Below are positions 37,087 through 47,053 of a stretch of 64,000 nt of DNA, piece by piece; position 1 is the first letter of the stretch, and each line of letters opens with the position of its first letter. Source of the DNA: Defluviitaleaceae bacterium (lineage in GTDB: Bacteria; Bacillota; Clostridia; Lachnospirales; WQUN01); assembly GCA_009786925.1 (NCBI GenBank), contig WRGY01000126.1, positions 47,702 to 111,701 on the forward strand, in the 5' to 3' direction. The translations under genes were made by a program, and so were the position numbers. Below the pieces are notes generated by a model. That model saw nothing but the letters and a program-made list of their open reading frames with translations, was not told the origin of the DNA and did no database searches.

Positions 37087-37152
37087 CCTATTTGTTTTTT
37101 CTTTTCCCGAACATTAAAACATGACAATAATAAAATATAAAACTTGTGTTAT

Positions 37153-39408
37153 TTATTTCATTACATAAAACCACCCCGGTGATATTCTAAAATCGCCATT
37201 TGAAGTATGGAGCATTGTTTCTACAGTATCAGCCGTGGGAGGAACCCAAAATCCGAAATAAAATTCGTAATTTCCATTCGCTAAATTTACCCTAAAGCTG
37301 TGTGTGTATATAGTACCTACCTGCCACTCACTTGTTTTTATTCTCTCGTGATGTATATTGATAAAATCCCGAGATTGACTAAGCTCATACAATATACTAT
37401 TAATACTGTCTACATGCAAATGCGCCCATATATAAAAATCTTGGCTTAATCCTGAAATGCATTCAAAGGTCAAGCTAAACTCTGTATATCCATCATATCC
37501 TGTTTCAACTGTCATACCCTTATACATTATCTTTCCACCTATATTAACCTGATGTTGTTCTTCCAACTGCCCTTGGTCAATCCAGTCCAACTCGGAATTA
37601 GCATCGGCAGTGTTGCTTATTAGGCGACCGTGGCGTTGATTAATATGGTACAACCACTTTGGAAGTAATGGGTACTCACCGGCCAAAACCTGAGTATCCC
37701 CCCTAGGGTTAATAACTCTTACATCTGTTATCATTGATAAAGCCCCGCCTACAACATCTATATAAAACCTCTCGGGCATATCCGCATAAAAAAACAAACT
37801 AGCGTATCCTGTAATGGATGCATATTCTACATGGTTTACGATTTTTCCTGTAGAAGCTCTTCTGATAGCAACTTCCATAAATTCGCATTCATCAACCAGA
37901 ACATGATTGATTACATGATAACGCAAAGTATGCCAGCCATAAATTTCTGTATCAAATGATATCGTGACTTGAGTCTTGGATATATCTGTACGTCCATACT
38001 GGAACCTTATTGCCGTATAGTCGTATAGAATCAAACATGCGCCAATTGACAAAACAGCAAATACCATCTTTGCTGTTTTGCTAAATGCGCCATTCATACT
38101 CTTTTCTCTGTTTGAAATAAGCACACCTTGTCTGTCCAGTAGACATAATACAAATCCCAATACTAACCATACTAATCTTGTATTCTCTAATGAAAGCGAC
38201 AAGGATTGTACTATAATGGCAATCCACATTGCAAATAAAATACATTTAAGTTCCCAATCAAAGTTTTTACTTTTTAAAATTTTAACCCCCATTAAAGCAA
38301 ACAAGGATAAAAAAACAGTAACACCAAGTAATCCTAGCTCTGCAAAAGAACCTGCAATGGTATTATGAGGCACGAGACCTTCATAAACAGTATAATTGGC
38401 ATACCAGCCTGTGCCATCTTCAATAATATCAAGGATGTACTGTTGTGAGTTTAAGGAAAAATTGCCCCTTCCTACCCCTAACAATAAATTGTCTATCCCC
38501 ATACGAATAGATGCAATAGTTTGATTTATTCTAACCTGCAACATGCCACCACCATCAGCAACATCTAATATGCGACCTGTAAAACGTTTTAATATACTGT
38601 TTAACAAAAAACGAGTATCGATGAATAAAAATAATAATGGCACAAGTAACACTGAAGGAAAAATCCATAAAATTTTATAATATCTTTTTATGTTAAAAAC
38701 AAACAGTACTGCTATGCCACTAAAAAAGCCAATTAAGCCTCCTCTGGACATAGTCAAAATAATACATACAAATGTTAATATGACAGTTATATAGGCCCAA
38801 ATGTTTTGAATAGTGCTTAATTGAAAATATCTAACTATAATTAAAATGACAAAAAAACTTACACTTAAATATAACGCCGAAGCATTATGGTCTGTTGAAG
38901 TTCCTAAAAATTGTTGATGTTGGGCATTTGCTAGATTAAAAATCCAAAATCTAACTCCCGCCATTTTACTAATATGAGCATAAAGCCCATAAACAATAAA
39001 GATATTCAATCCGACTGTCCAAGCTATAAGTACGTTGCGTACAGTGTTGCGATTTTCGTCTGCCGCGTTGTAAGCAACAAAAAAGAAAGCTGCACAAATG
39101 ATAATCTTTATTGCCTCGGAAATGATTCCTATCCAACCGGATGAGTTAACCGGCGAATATATGTTGTAAACTCCCGACAAGAGAAATACAAAAAAATAAG
39201 CACCCCAAAACCACCAGTGTGGAAAATGCTTAGAGATTTTAAAATTTTTAATATCAATCAACCATATTAAGCCCAGCGGAATAATAAAAATATCGGCAAA
39301 GGATAAGTTCATAACTGTGCCGCCTATGTTTATATGACTCATGATAGGAAATGTAGCTATTATTGCATAAGTTAGCCACATTTTTGTTGTTGTAATACTC
39401 GTTGCCAT
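37153..39408 (-). CDS. O-antigen ligase/polymerase-type protein with large C-terminal extracytoplasmic domain
   Basis: The 751-residue product is about twice the usual size for its family. Residues 1-430 hold about 12 membrane helices and the Wzy_C-type loop with VRINQTIASIRMGID, LLGVGRGNFS and VPHNTIAGSFAELGL. One further helix near 440-460 leads to about 290 residues that look beta-rich (for example FDTEIYGWHTLRYHV and FSLTFECISGLSQDFYIWAHL), probably outside the cell and perhaps glycan-binding. It is the first gene of the minus-strand unit, with AAGGGTG before the ATG. No tetratricopeptide repeats, the usual extension, are seen. Confidence 0.8.
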   Translation of the reverse strand: MATSITTTKMWLTYAIIATFPIMSHINIGGTVMNLSFADIFIIPLGLIWLIDIKNFKISKHFPHWWFWGAYFFVFLLSGVYNIYSPVNSSGWIGIISEAIKIIICAAFFFVAYNAADENRNTVRNVLIAWTVGLNIFIVYGLYAHISKMAGVRFWIFNLANAQHQQFLGTSTDHNASALYLSVSFFVILIIVRYFQLSTIQNIWAYITVILTFVCIILTMSRGGLIGFFSGIAVLFVFNIKRYYKILWIFPSVLLVPLLFLFIDTRFLLNSILKRFTGRILDVADGGGMLQVRINQTIASIRMGIDNLLLGVGRGNFSLNSQQYILDIIEDGTGWYANYTVYEGLVPHNTIAGSFAELGLLGVTVFLSLFALMGVKILKSKNFDWELKCILFAMWIAIIVQSLSLSLENTRLVWLVLGFVLCLLDRQGVLISNREKSMNGAFSKTAKMVFAVLSIGACLILYDYTAIRFQYGRTDISKTQVTISFDTEIYGWHTLRYHVINHVLVDECEFMEVAIRRASTGKIVNHVEYASITGYASLFFYADMPERFYIDVVGGALSMITDVRVINPRGDTQVLAGEYPLLPKWLYHINQRHGRLISNTADANSELDWIDQGQLEEQHQVNIGGKIMYKGMTVETGYDGYTEFSLTFECISGLSQDFYIWAHLHVDSINSILYELSQSRDFINIHHERIKTSEWQVGTIYTHSFRVNLANGNYEFYFGFWVPPTADTVETMLHTSNGDFRISPGWFYVMK

Positions 39409-39462
39409 TTGAATGTCACCCTTGTTCCTAGTTGAGTCATGTTGATTCCATATAACAAACTA

Positions 39463-39491
39463 AGAATAGCAGTATTTATCAGTAGAAACAA
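39463..39491 (-). promoter_or_regulatory. Candidate promoter of the minus-strand polysaccharide unit
   Basis: On the minus strand, TTGTTT (39486-39491) and TATTCT (39463-39468) are 17 bases apart, about 55 bases before the start at 39408. The -35 box is poor. Confidence 0.35.
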
Positions 39492-39499
39492 GCACGAAA

Positions 39500-39594
39500 T
39501 CATGTTCGACAGTGTCGGATTGCAAGGTTGAGTGCTTTATCTCTTTCGGCGATGTTTTTGTCGCTCCAGTATGCTACAAATAGCAGTTCTATTG
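39500..39594 (-). pseudogene. Possible C-terminal remnant of an unknown gene
   Basis: Just after the PhzF stop, in another frame, about 30 codons read as a plausible protein end (AIELLFVAYWSDKNIAE, then RDKALNLAIRHC) with a stop at 39500-39502. There is no start codon or ribosome site, so it can only be a fragment. The rest of the gap (39409-39499) holds only the candidate promoter. Confidence 0.3.
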
Positions 39595-40200
39595 CAAATC
39601 TACATTACAAATCTCCCCCACTAAATATCCTCTGCCGCCAACAAGCACCTTGCTTATGTCGTCGCCGTTTGTAGTTAAGCGTACTATAATTTCGCTGGGG
39701 CTGCCCGTGGTATATCCTTGTTCAAAGATGTACTCACTTTTACGAATATTGTTCTGCCAGAGATAGCCTGCCAAAACGCAATTGCTCGTTCCTGTCGCGC
39801 TCTCTTCGGGAATGTCATAAAGCGGTGCAAAATTACGACATGCTATACGCTCTTGATTTAAACAGAAGGCGTGGATGCCAATAACATTAAATTTTTGGCT
39901 TACGGAAGAAATTTCGTTGAAATTTGGAGTCATAGCTTCCAAAATTTCAAAACTTTTTACAGGTAGCATGATGTCATGTAAGCCTGTTGAGCCGATTACA
40001 ATGGGGAGATTTTTACATACAACATCAATATCAAAGCATTTTGCAATATCTGTTTTTGACAGAGTTTTAAAAAACTCGGGCTTGTTTTGTTCCATAAAAA
40101 CCATATCGTCTTGTAACGCTACGTCTAAATCGCCGCTTTTTGTTTCGATGGTGTATTTGTTTTTGTCGAGTGCTAACTTGTTACGCATTAAGGAAGACAA
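39589..40200 (-). pseudogene. N-terminally truncated PhzF-family isomerase
   Basis: The remaining 203 residues match the later part of PhzF proteins: GLHDIMLPV, then CRNFAPLYDIPEESATGTSNC and EQGYTTGSPSEI. The family is about 260-300 residues long and begins with GNPA and a catalytic Glu, followed by DLCGHAT; all of this is missing. The frame opens at a TTG two bases past the addA stop, where a PhzF would already be at about residue 80. The loss of the catalytic Glu suggests a non-functional remnant, though the sequence that remains is intact. Confidence 0.75.
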
Positions 40201-40201
40201 G

Positions 40202-43200
40202 CTACATATTTACGGTTTTGCCATGGTAAAAGGAATAGAGTAATGTCTCCCCTACTTCCATACCTGTTGACGCGGAAAGGGCTTGTTTGTAAATATCAAG
40301 CTGGACGCGGTGGTTTTTTGCCCAGTTTTCTAAAGAGCCTGAGATATAATCGCTTTTGTAGTCTACCAAGATGATTTTTCCGCTTTCTTCGAAATGACAG
40401 TCGATTATTCCGTGGACTAAGATTGTGTCGTCGGTGGTAGCCTCCGTATACAACTGAACGGCAGGCAGAGCTATGACAAATGGTGTCTCGCGGTGGAGTT
40501 TGCCTTCTGTGGCGGCTTTGCGGAGCCTGTCACCCAGCGGAGAATTTGCCAGATGCACGACTTTTTCGGTGGGTATGGCGGCGGATTCTTCTTGGGCTAA
40601 AAGGTTTTTGTCGATGAGGGATTGGATAAGGTCGGCTACAGCGGTCGGTGTGGTGTGGACATGGAAGTCGATATGCTCGGTGATTACATGGAGTGCGGAG
40701 CCGAGACTTGCAGGGGTGATTCCGCTTTCTTCTTTCATAAAGGTGGGAGGGTCAAAGGAAGGCGTGGGGGTGGCCTCATGCAGTCGTTTTATTTCGGAGA
40801 TGGTTAGCTTGGAAGGCAGTGAGGATGAGGCCTCGAGCGGTTCTGACCAAAACATCTTCGGCTTTTCTGTCGGGGGCAAATCAGCAGCTGCTGTGCCTTT
40901 TTCCGGCTTGTACTCGCGGATTTTAAAAATCCTTTCGGCCTCTTCCGGATTGCCGATTATGCATGGCATAATCCAGTCCAGATAACTCGCGGCATTTATA
41001 TTGTCCGTCCATTTTTCTTTTTCTGCTTGCAAATTTTTTGCACGTCCCGACAAAATCAGCACTTCTTGGGCGCGGGTCATTGCGACATAGAGACATCGGA
41101 GTTCTTCGGAGAGATTTTCGCGACGAGTAAGGCGAGCCAAGCTATAGCGGGAGAGCGTGTTTGCCCGCGTGCGCAGGGCCGTGTCTACATAATACGCACC
41201 CACCCCATGTGCAGAATGCAAAATAACGGGACGGCGTTCGTCATCGGTATTAAATTTTTTGGCAAGAAAAGCGCATATGACAACGGGAAACTCCAGCCCT
41301 TTTGATTTGTGGATTGTCATCAGTCGTACCTTGTTTGTGACCGTCGGCTCTACTGCACTTGCCACATTGCCGACCGCACTTAGCCTCTCGATATATCTAA
41401 TAAAATGGAAAAGCCCCTTTAGGCTTGTTTGCTCAAACTCCATCGCCTTTTCTAAGAGAATGCGCAGATTGGCCTGCCTAAGCTCGCCGCCGACCATGTT
41501 TAACACATGAGAAGGGTAATATGTAGTGTCGTAAACAAGCCCAATCAGGCGGTTAATCGGAAGATAGACAGCAGCATCCCGCCACTTAGCCAAATCGTCC
41601 AAAAAGTTTTGAGCCTTTTGGGAGCTTATTAATTTTTCATAAAAATCGACACCCTCATGTTGGCTTATTTCGTAGAGGTCATCTGCATTAAGCGCGTAGA
41701 CAGGGCTTGTCAGCACAGTAATTAGCTCAATATCTTGACGCGGATTGTCGATTACACGCAGGAATGCGATGGCAGTTTTTATTTCCTGCTGCTCAAAAAA
41801 ACCTTCATTAATATCAGCGATTGCAGGGATTCCGTGTGACTTTAGCTCTTCGACCACCTCACCTGCAATCATGGAAAAACTACGTGCGATGATTGCAATA
41901 TCCCCAAAATCGTATCCATAGTCGGTGACAATCTCTTTTATGCATTTTGCCAAAACACGAGTCTCTGCGATTATGTTAGAAACAGACTCTTCGTCACCTT
42001 CATCATTTTCTTCGTTTTGGTCGAGCAGTTCAAGCCACATTTTTTGCGGGCATCCTTTTTGTTCGTCTCGCCCTGCGCGCAATGCGGCGGCATCATCGTA
42101 TTCTACATCCCCAAGTTGTCGAGTCATGAGCTTGGAGAATAAAAAATTAACCGCATCCAAGATTTTTGGGCGACTACGGAAGTTATGCGAGAGGTCAATC
42201 CTGACACAATCCCCTTCATATTTTTGCAAAAACAATTCGGGATTGGCACGACGAAAGCGATATATACTCTGCTTTACATCGCCTACCAAAAAGCGACGTT
42301 CTGCCACAGCGGTCAATATTAAATCCTGGATTTCGTTCGAATCCTGATATTCATCAATCAACACCTCATGATATTTTTGAACATCCGCGGGTGTCATATC
42401 ACTCGGTCCGTCGGGATACAAAATGCGTATGGCATAATGCTCAAGGTCAGAAAAATCCATGATATTGCGTGCTTTTTTTTCTGCCGAATATGCGTCAGAA
42501 AATTTTACAGTGAGGTCAAGCAGCGCGTGGACACGCGGGGCAAGGGCTTGCAGGTCACTTAGCATTTTTTGCGGCGTTGCAAAAAACACGCCTTTTTCCA
42601 GTCCTTTTATACGCTCCTTTACGGCCTTGTTGCGCAGACGTTGTACACGTTCTTTTAGGGATGGGTCAACCTCATCTTTTGCGGTGATTGTCGGAAGCCG
42701 CCCCCAAGTAATGCCGCGGAATGCCTCATACATCCCTTCAAAATCCCCTGCTCCGAAATCACACAGCATCTCTGCTTCTTGGCGTAGCTTGTCAACATAT
42801 TTTAGAGGACCGCCGGGTAGATTGCACAACTTTATTGCTTTTTCAATCGCTTCAATAGCGGCCTCCATCCCATACTTTATTTCTTCCCGAGCAATTTTTG
42901 CCCATGGGGTTTCGTCCAAGCTTTTCAGTTGACTAAAAGAGGCCGCATATCGCTTTGCCGCCTCTTTTGGAAAAGGGTCGCTCTCCATAAAATTAAACAG
43001 ACCAAGCACAAGCGTCTCCAGCCGTCCGTCCGTTGTCTTTCCGCCATACACATCAACAAGGTCGATAAAGTCGGCATTTTCTCGTTGATACTCTGCCTCA
43101 AAAAGCTCGTCCATCACCTGCGTCCTTATGAGACTAAGCTCCGCATCATCAGCAATTTTGAAGGCGGGGTCAATGTCAACTGCATGAAAATTTTCACGTA

Positions 43201-43498
43201 TGAGCTTTCGGCAAAATGCATGTATTGTAGAAATATCCGCCAAAGGAAGCAATAACGCATGATGAGAAAGCTCTTCTTTGTCATTGAGTTTTTTTTCGAT
43301 ACGCTCGCGCATCTCCGCCGATGCCGCCTCCGTAAAAGTCACGACAAGCAATCTGTCCAGCTCGACACCTTCTGATATATGACGCACTATCCGCTCTGTC
43401 AGTACAGCAGTCTTGCCCGACCCCGCGGCGGCAGATACTAGGATTTCTTGAGCATTGCAATTTATGGCTTCGTTTTGTGCAGGGGTAAAGTTTGTCAT
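40202..43498 (-). CDS. addA: ATP-dependent helicase/nuclease subunit A
   Basis: AddA pairs with AddB to resect double-strand breaks for recombination. From the ATG at 43498 (AGGGGG 9 bases upstream; an ATG three codons earlier abuts that site) it has about 1098 residues. SF1 helicase motifs are seen: AAAGSGKT (Walker A, near residue 26-30), VTFTEAA, DEYQDSNEIQ (motif II), VGDVKQSIYRFR and MTIHKSKGLEFPVV. The nuclease motif HGIIDCHF ... VDYKSD lies near the C-terminus. It is at the short end for AddA. The upstream gene is an amidase, not addB, which is absent from the window. Confidence 0.92.
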   Translation of the reverse strand: MTNFTPAQNEAINCNAQEILVSAAAGSGKTAVLTERIVRHISEGVELDRLLVVTFTEAASAEMRERIEKKLNDKEELSHHALLLPLADISTIHAFCRKLIRENFHAVDIDPAFKIADDAELSLIRTQVMDELFEAEYQRENADFIDLVDVYGGKTTDGRLETLVLGLFNFMESDPFPKEAAKRYAASFSQLKSLDETPWAKIAREEIKYGMEAAIEAIEKAIKLCNLPGGPLKYVDKLRQEAEMLCDFGAGDFEGMYEAFRGITWGRLPTITAKDEVDPSLKERVQRLRNKAVKERIKGLEKGVFFATPQKMLSDLQALAPRVHALLDLTVKFSDAYSAEKKARNIMDFSDLEHYAIRILYPDGPSDMTPADVQKYHEVLIDEYQDSNEIQDLILTAVAERRFLVGDVKQSIYRFRRANPELFLQKYEGDCVRIDLSHNFRSRPKILDAVNFLFSKLMTRQLGDVEYDDAAALRAGRDEQKGCPQKMWLELLDQNEENDEGDEESVSNIIAETRVLAKCIKEIVTDYGYDFGDIAIIARSFSMIAGEVVEELKSHGIPAIADINEGFFEQQEIKTAIAFLRVIDNPRQDIELITVLTSPVYALNADDLYEISQHEGVDFYEKLISSQKAQNFLDDLAKWRDAAVYLPINRLIGLVYDTTYYPSHVLNMVGGELRQANLRILLEKAMEFEQTSLKGLFHFIRYIERLSAVGNVASAVEPTVTNKVRLMTIHKSKGLEFPVVICAFLAKKFNTDDERRPVILHSAHGVGAYYVDTALRTRANTLSRYSLARLTRRENLSEELRCLYVAMTRAQEVLILSGRAKNLQAEKEKWTDNINAASYLDWIMPCIIGNPEEAERIFKIREYKPEKGTAAADLPPTEKPKMFWSEPLEASSSLPSKLTISEIKRLHEATPTPSFDPPTFMKEESGITPASLGSALHVITEHIDFHVHTTPTAVADLIQSLIDKNLLAQEESAAIPTEKVVHLANSPLGDRLRKAATEGKLHRETPFVIALPAVQLYTEATTDDTILVHGIIDCHFEESGKIILVDYKSDYISGSLENWAKNHRVQLDIYKQALSASTGMEVGETLLYSFYHGKTVNM

Positions 43499-43503
43499 TG
43501 GTG

Positions 43504-44859
43504 TCATCCCCCTACCATTTGCTCCACGACATACATCACACGGATAAGTGTACTTTCGTCCATGTGCCGAGCAATAAAATACATACCGAGCGGCACGCCG
43601 TCGTCCTTCTTACCGATGGGAACCGTCCCTGATGGAAAGCCCGTAAGCGGGGCTATGGTCAAATACTCGTCTGCGCCGATTAGCACATCAAGGTTATTCT
43701 CCGAGAATATTTTATTTAGGTCTGCGATTGCTGTCTCGCGACGGCGCAGGGCTTTTACATATGCGGCAGTTGTGAGTTTTTTGTCGCTGTTTTGGCATTC
43801 CAACAATATGTCTTGTCCATGTTTTAGACATTTTTCCGCATTTGCCTCATTAAATTTTATTATATCATCTAATGTGCTTATTCCGTTTTTTTGCGTACCA
43901 TACATGTAGGTGTTTAGGTAGTGATTTATGCAACTTTTAAATTCGTGTTTTGCAATCGGGTCTCCGATGTATTCCCATGGGTCGTCCGGGGTTACGCCAT
44001 TGTACTCGGCTATGATGAAAGCACCTGCGGTTTCTAACTTTTCAATGGTTTTTTTTATGACGGGGTCAGATTTTCCTTCGTTGTATATGCCTATACGCAG
44101 TCCACGGATGCTTGCGTTATCCAAACCCGCTATATAGTCTTTTTGGGTTTGTGTCCATACGGATGTGTACAACACACTGCCCATGTATATAGCGTCATTT
44201 TGACCTTTCATTCCACTCAATAATATCGCCGCATCTCTCACCGTGCGAGCCATGGGGCCGGGGGTGTCCAGTGTAGAAGAAATCGGTACGATTCCATGTG
44301 TTGGGAAAAAACCCGCAGATGGTTTTATACCGACAATGCCGGCGGCGGCAGAGGGGTCGATAATCGAGCCGCAGGTCTCTGTACCCACAGCAGCGACACA
44401 AAACCCTGCCGCCACTGCCACCGCTGAGCCTGTACTTGAGCCGCTCGGGTCATGATTATGTAGATTTTTTACCTGCCCACCACGAGAGCTGTAACCGTTT
44501 GGCATGTCGCTTGCCATCCAGTTTGACATCTCTGTCATATTTGTTTTGCCCAAGATAATCGCACCTGCGTTGCGCAGATTTTGCACTATTGCCGCGTCAT
44601 ATGAAGCATAGTGGTTATTTAATGCAAGGCTACCCGCTGTAGTCTGCATTTTATCATGCGTGTTTATATTATCCTTTAACAATATTGGGACACCATGCAA
44701 TGCTCCGCGAGACATGCCCTTTTCATTGTCCAACATTGTAGCAATGGTGAGTGCGTCGGGATTTATTTCTGCGACGGAGTTTAACAGACCGTCATGTTCT
44801 GCAATTTTTTCCATGTACTGCAAGGTAAGCTCACGGTATGTGTGTTGCCGACTATTCAT
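43504..44859 (-). CDS. Amidase-signature family hydrolase
   Basis: The 451-residue enzyme has the Ser-cisSer-Lys triad in context: VPILLKDN (Lys62), the GSSTGSAVAVAAG block and TETCGSIIDPSA. It hydrolyses an unknown amide; GatA of tRNA-dependent amidation belongs to the same family, but gatB and gatC are not near and the details around the active site are not those of GatA. The ATG overlaps the walJ stop. The four-gene order murA-walJ-amidase-addA suggests one transcript without an evident shared pathway. Confidence 0.85.
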   Translation of the reverse strand: MNSRQHTYRELTLQYMEKIAEHDGLLNSVAEINPDALTIATMLDNEKGMSRGALHGVPILLKDNINTHDKMQTTAGSLALNNHYASYDAAIVQNLRNAGAIILGKTNMTEMSNWMASDMPNGYSSRGGQVKNLHNHDPSGSSTGSAVAVAAGFCVAAVGTETCGSIIDPSAAAGIVGIKPSAGFFPTHGIVPISSTLDTPGPMARTVRDAAILLSGMKGQNDAIYMGSVLYTSVWTQTQKDYIAGLDNASIRGLRIGIYNEGKSDPVIKKTIEKLETAGAFIIAEYNGVTPDDPWEYIGDPIAKHEFKSCINHYLNTYMYGTQKNGISTLDDIIKFNEANAEKCLKHGQDILLECQNSDKKLTTAAYVKALRRRETAIADLNKIFSENNLDVLIGADEYLTIAPLTGFPSGTVPIGKKDDGVPLGMYFIARHMDESTLIRVMYVVEQMVGG

Positions 44860-45643
44860 ACGAAATCATCTCCCCAAGGATATGCCTTTCTGCGATTTGC
44901 AAGCCACGGAGCTTTATATTATTCCCATCCAGTACGCGACTCACCGTATCGAAGGCAAGCATGGGTGTGTTATTTTCTTCGCTCAAATGCGCAAGAAAAA
45001 CATGTGTTTTGTTAGGCACAACGACTTCTGCCAGCAACATACCCGCTTGGGCATTTGATAGATGACCATGATTGCTCAACACTCTGTTTTTAAGAGAACG
45101 ATGATAACGGCCACGCTCCAGCATTTCCGGGTCATGATTGCTTTCCAGCAAAATTACACGAGCGTTTTTTAGCCTCTTTTTTACAATGTCTGTGGCATGT
45201 CCAAAATCTGTTGCTATTACCATTTTTTCATCCCTGTCAGAAAGCGAACGAAATGAATAGCCAACAGGTTGCAAAGCGTCGTGAGGGATGTCAAATGCCG
45301 TGACCTTTGCATCGCCGATGGTGATTGGCTTTTCGGGTTCGATGGTTTTTACCTGCGACTCCTCCAATGCACCGAGACTGCGATGACGCAAAAAATAACG
45401 CCACGTAAGCGGCGTGGCGTAGATGTCGGCCTTATAACGACGCGCAACCACACCCGCGCCTGTGATATGGTCGCGGTGTTCGTGAGTGATAAAAATGCCG
45501 TCGAGGCTACGTATATTCATTTGCTGTAATGCATGGTCTATTTTCTTGCCGCTCACACCTGCGTCGATTAAAAAATTTTTGCCACCAAGTCCAAGGTAGT
45601 AAGCGTTACCGCTGGAGCCGCTTGCGATTGTAAAAAATTTCAT
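44852..45643 (-). CDS. walJ: WalJ/YycJ metallo-beta-lactamase-fold hydrolase
   Basis: The 263-residue product begins KFFTIASGSSGNAYYLG, the YycJ hallmark, and has the metal motif THEHRDH (about 54-60) plus later His and Asp ligands (DFGHATD, SNHGHLSN). In Bacillus walJ belongs to the walRK operon and links DNA replication with cell division; its exact activity (a 5'-3' exonuclease-like function has been suggested) is not settled. Here it lies 2 bases after murA rather than with walRK. Confidence 0.88.
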   Translation of the reverse strand: MKFFTIASGSSGNAYYLGLGGKNFLIDAGVSGKKIDHALQQMNIRSLDGIFITHEHRDHITGAGVVARRYKADIYATPLTWRYFLRHRSLGALEESQVKTIEPEKPITIGDAKVTAFDIPHDALQPVGYSFRSLSDRDEKMVIATDFGHATDIVKKRLKNARVILLESNHDPEMLERGRYHRSLKNRVLSNHGHLSNAQAGMLLAEVVVPNKTHVFLAHLSEENNTPMLAFDTVSRVLDGNNIKLRGLQIAERHILGEMISYE

Positions 45644-45645
45644 GA

Positions 45646-46911
45646 CTATGCCTTCTTTATTCTTTTTATGTCTGCGCCGATTGCGCGGAATTTTTCTTCA
45701 AAACGGCCATATCCTCTGTCCAAATGCCCTACTTCGCTTATGACGGTCTCACCTTTGGCACAAAGTCCCGCAAGCACAAGTGCCGCTCCTGCACGCAAGT
45801 CTGTAGCCATCACCTCGGCACCTGTGTATGTACACGAGCCTTTTGTGACAGCGACACGCCCTTCTATTTTGAGTTGCGCACCGAGTCGGCGTATTTCGTT
45901 CACATATCTATAGCGCGCATCAAATACGTTTTCTGTAACAATGCTTGTCCCCTGTGCTGTGCAAAGTAACGTCGTCATCTGCGGTTGCAAATCCGTGGGA
46001 AAACCCGGATAAAACGCTGTTTTGATTTCGCAAGCGCGTAGTCCTTCGTTGTTACCGCAAACACGAATCCAGTCATCACCCTCCGTGATGGCACATCCCA
46101 TTTCCTTTAGCTTAGAAGTCACGGAGTCCATATGTTTTGGGATAATATTTTCTACGGTGACATCGCCGTTTGTGATTGCCGCTGCAATCATATAGGTACC
46201 CGCCTCTATAGGGTCGGGCAATACAGTATAATCACCACCGCTTAGGCTTTCTACACCTTTTACGCGGATGTTTGCCGTACCTGCGCCATAGATTTTTGCA
46301 CCGATTTTATTTAAAAAACTCGCCGCATCTACCACATGAGGCTCTTTTGCCGCATTCTCTATGAGTGTAGTGCCTTCGGCAAACACTGCCGCCATCATTA
46401 TATTAATCGTCGCACCTACACTGGGACAGTCGAGATATATGTTAGCTCCCTTTAGCCCATCTTCTGCGGTAAGCTTTACAACACCATGCTCTTGCGAACA
46501 GGTAGCACCGAGAGCGGTGAATCCTTTTAAATGGTAATCAATCGGGCGCGCCCCGAGGTCACAGCCACCCGGCCGAGACACCTCCGCATAGCCATACTTG
46601 CCCAGCATCGCACCCATAAAATAATAAGACGCACGCATATTGCGGGCATATTTTTCTTCCAAAACCTGCCCGGTCATATTGCGTGCGTCCACACGTAATG
46701 TATGTTCATCCTCAAACTCGCAACGCACACCCATAGAGCGCATCGCATTTATCATATTTGACACGTCCTCTATTTGCGGCAGGTTGTCAATAACACAAAC
46801 ATCGCCTGCGGCTATAGAAGCCGGAAGAATTGCTACCGCGGCGTTTTTTGCACCGCTTATATTTACATTTCCATGTAAGGGTTTTTGTCCATTAATAACG
46901 ATGTACTCCAT
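45646..46911 (-). CDS. murA: UDP-N-acetylglucosamine 1-carboxyvinyltransferase
   Basis: First committed step of peptidoglycan synthesis: phosphoenolpyruvate is added to UDP-GlcNAc. From the ATG at 46911 it has 421 residues, the usual length. It shows SGAKNAAVA (residues 19-27), the catalytic Cys117 in RPGGCDLGARPID and the C-terminal HLDRGYGRFEEKF. The Cys predicts sensitivity to fosfomycin. The frame stays open 19 codons further upstream (to 46968), but that part is unlike MurA. The start has only a distant GGGGG site, so it is chosen on family length. Confidence 0.93.
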   Translation of the reverse strand: MEYIVINGQKPLHGNVNISGAKNAAVAILPASIAAGDVCVIDNLPQIEDVSNMINAMRSMGVRCEFEDEHTLRVDARNMTGQVLEEKYARNMRASYYFMGAMLGKYGYAEVSRPGGCDLGARPIDYHLKGFTALGATCSQEHGVVKLTAEDGLKGANIYLDCPSVGATINIMMAAVFAEGTTLIENAAKEPHVVDAASFLNKIGAKIYGAGTANIRVKGVESLSGGDYTVLPDPIEAGTYMIAAAITNGDVTVENIIPKHMDSVTSKLKEMGCAITEGDDWIRVCGNNEGLRACEIKTAFYPGFPTDLQPQMTTLLCTAQGTSIVTENVFDARYRYVNEIRRLGAQLKIEGRVAVTKGSCTYTGAEVMATDLRAGAALVLAGLCAKGETVISEVGHLDRGYGRFEEKFRAIGADIKRIKKA

Positions 46912-47053
46912 TGCGCACACACGTCCCCCGAAGTCACATTTTTTTAAATTCGGACAAGTATAGCACAAATAATTTGTAATGAGAATGAAACATTTGTTCG
47001 AGGAGTGTATTTTCTCTGTTTATTGTCAAGACTTATAGCCAAGGAGTGATGCA

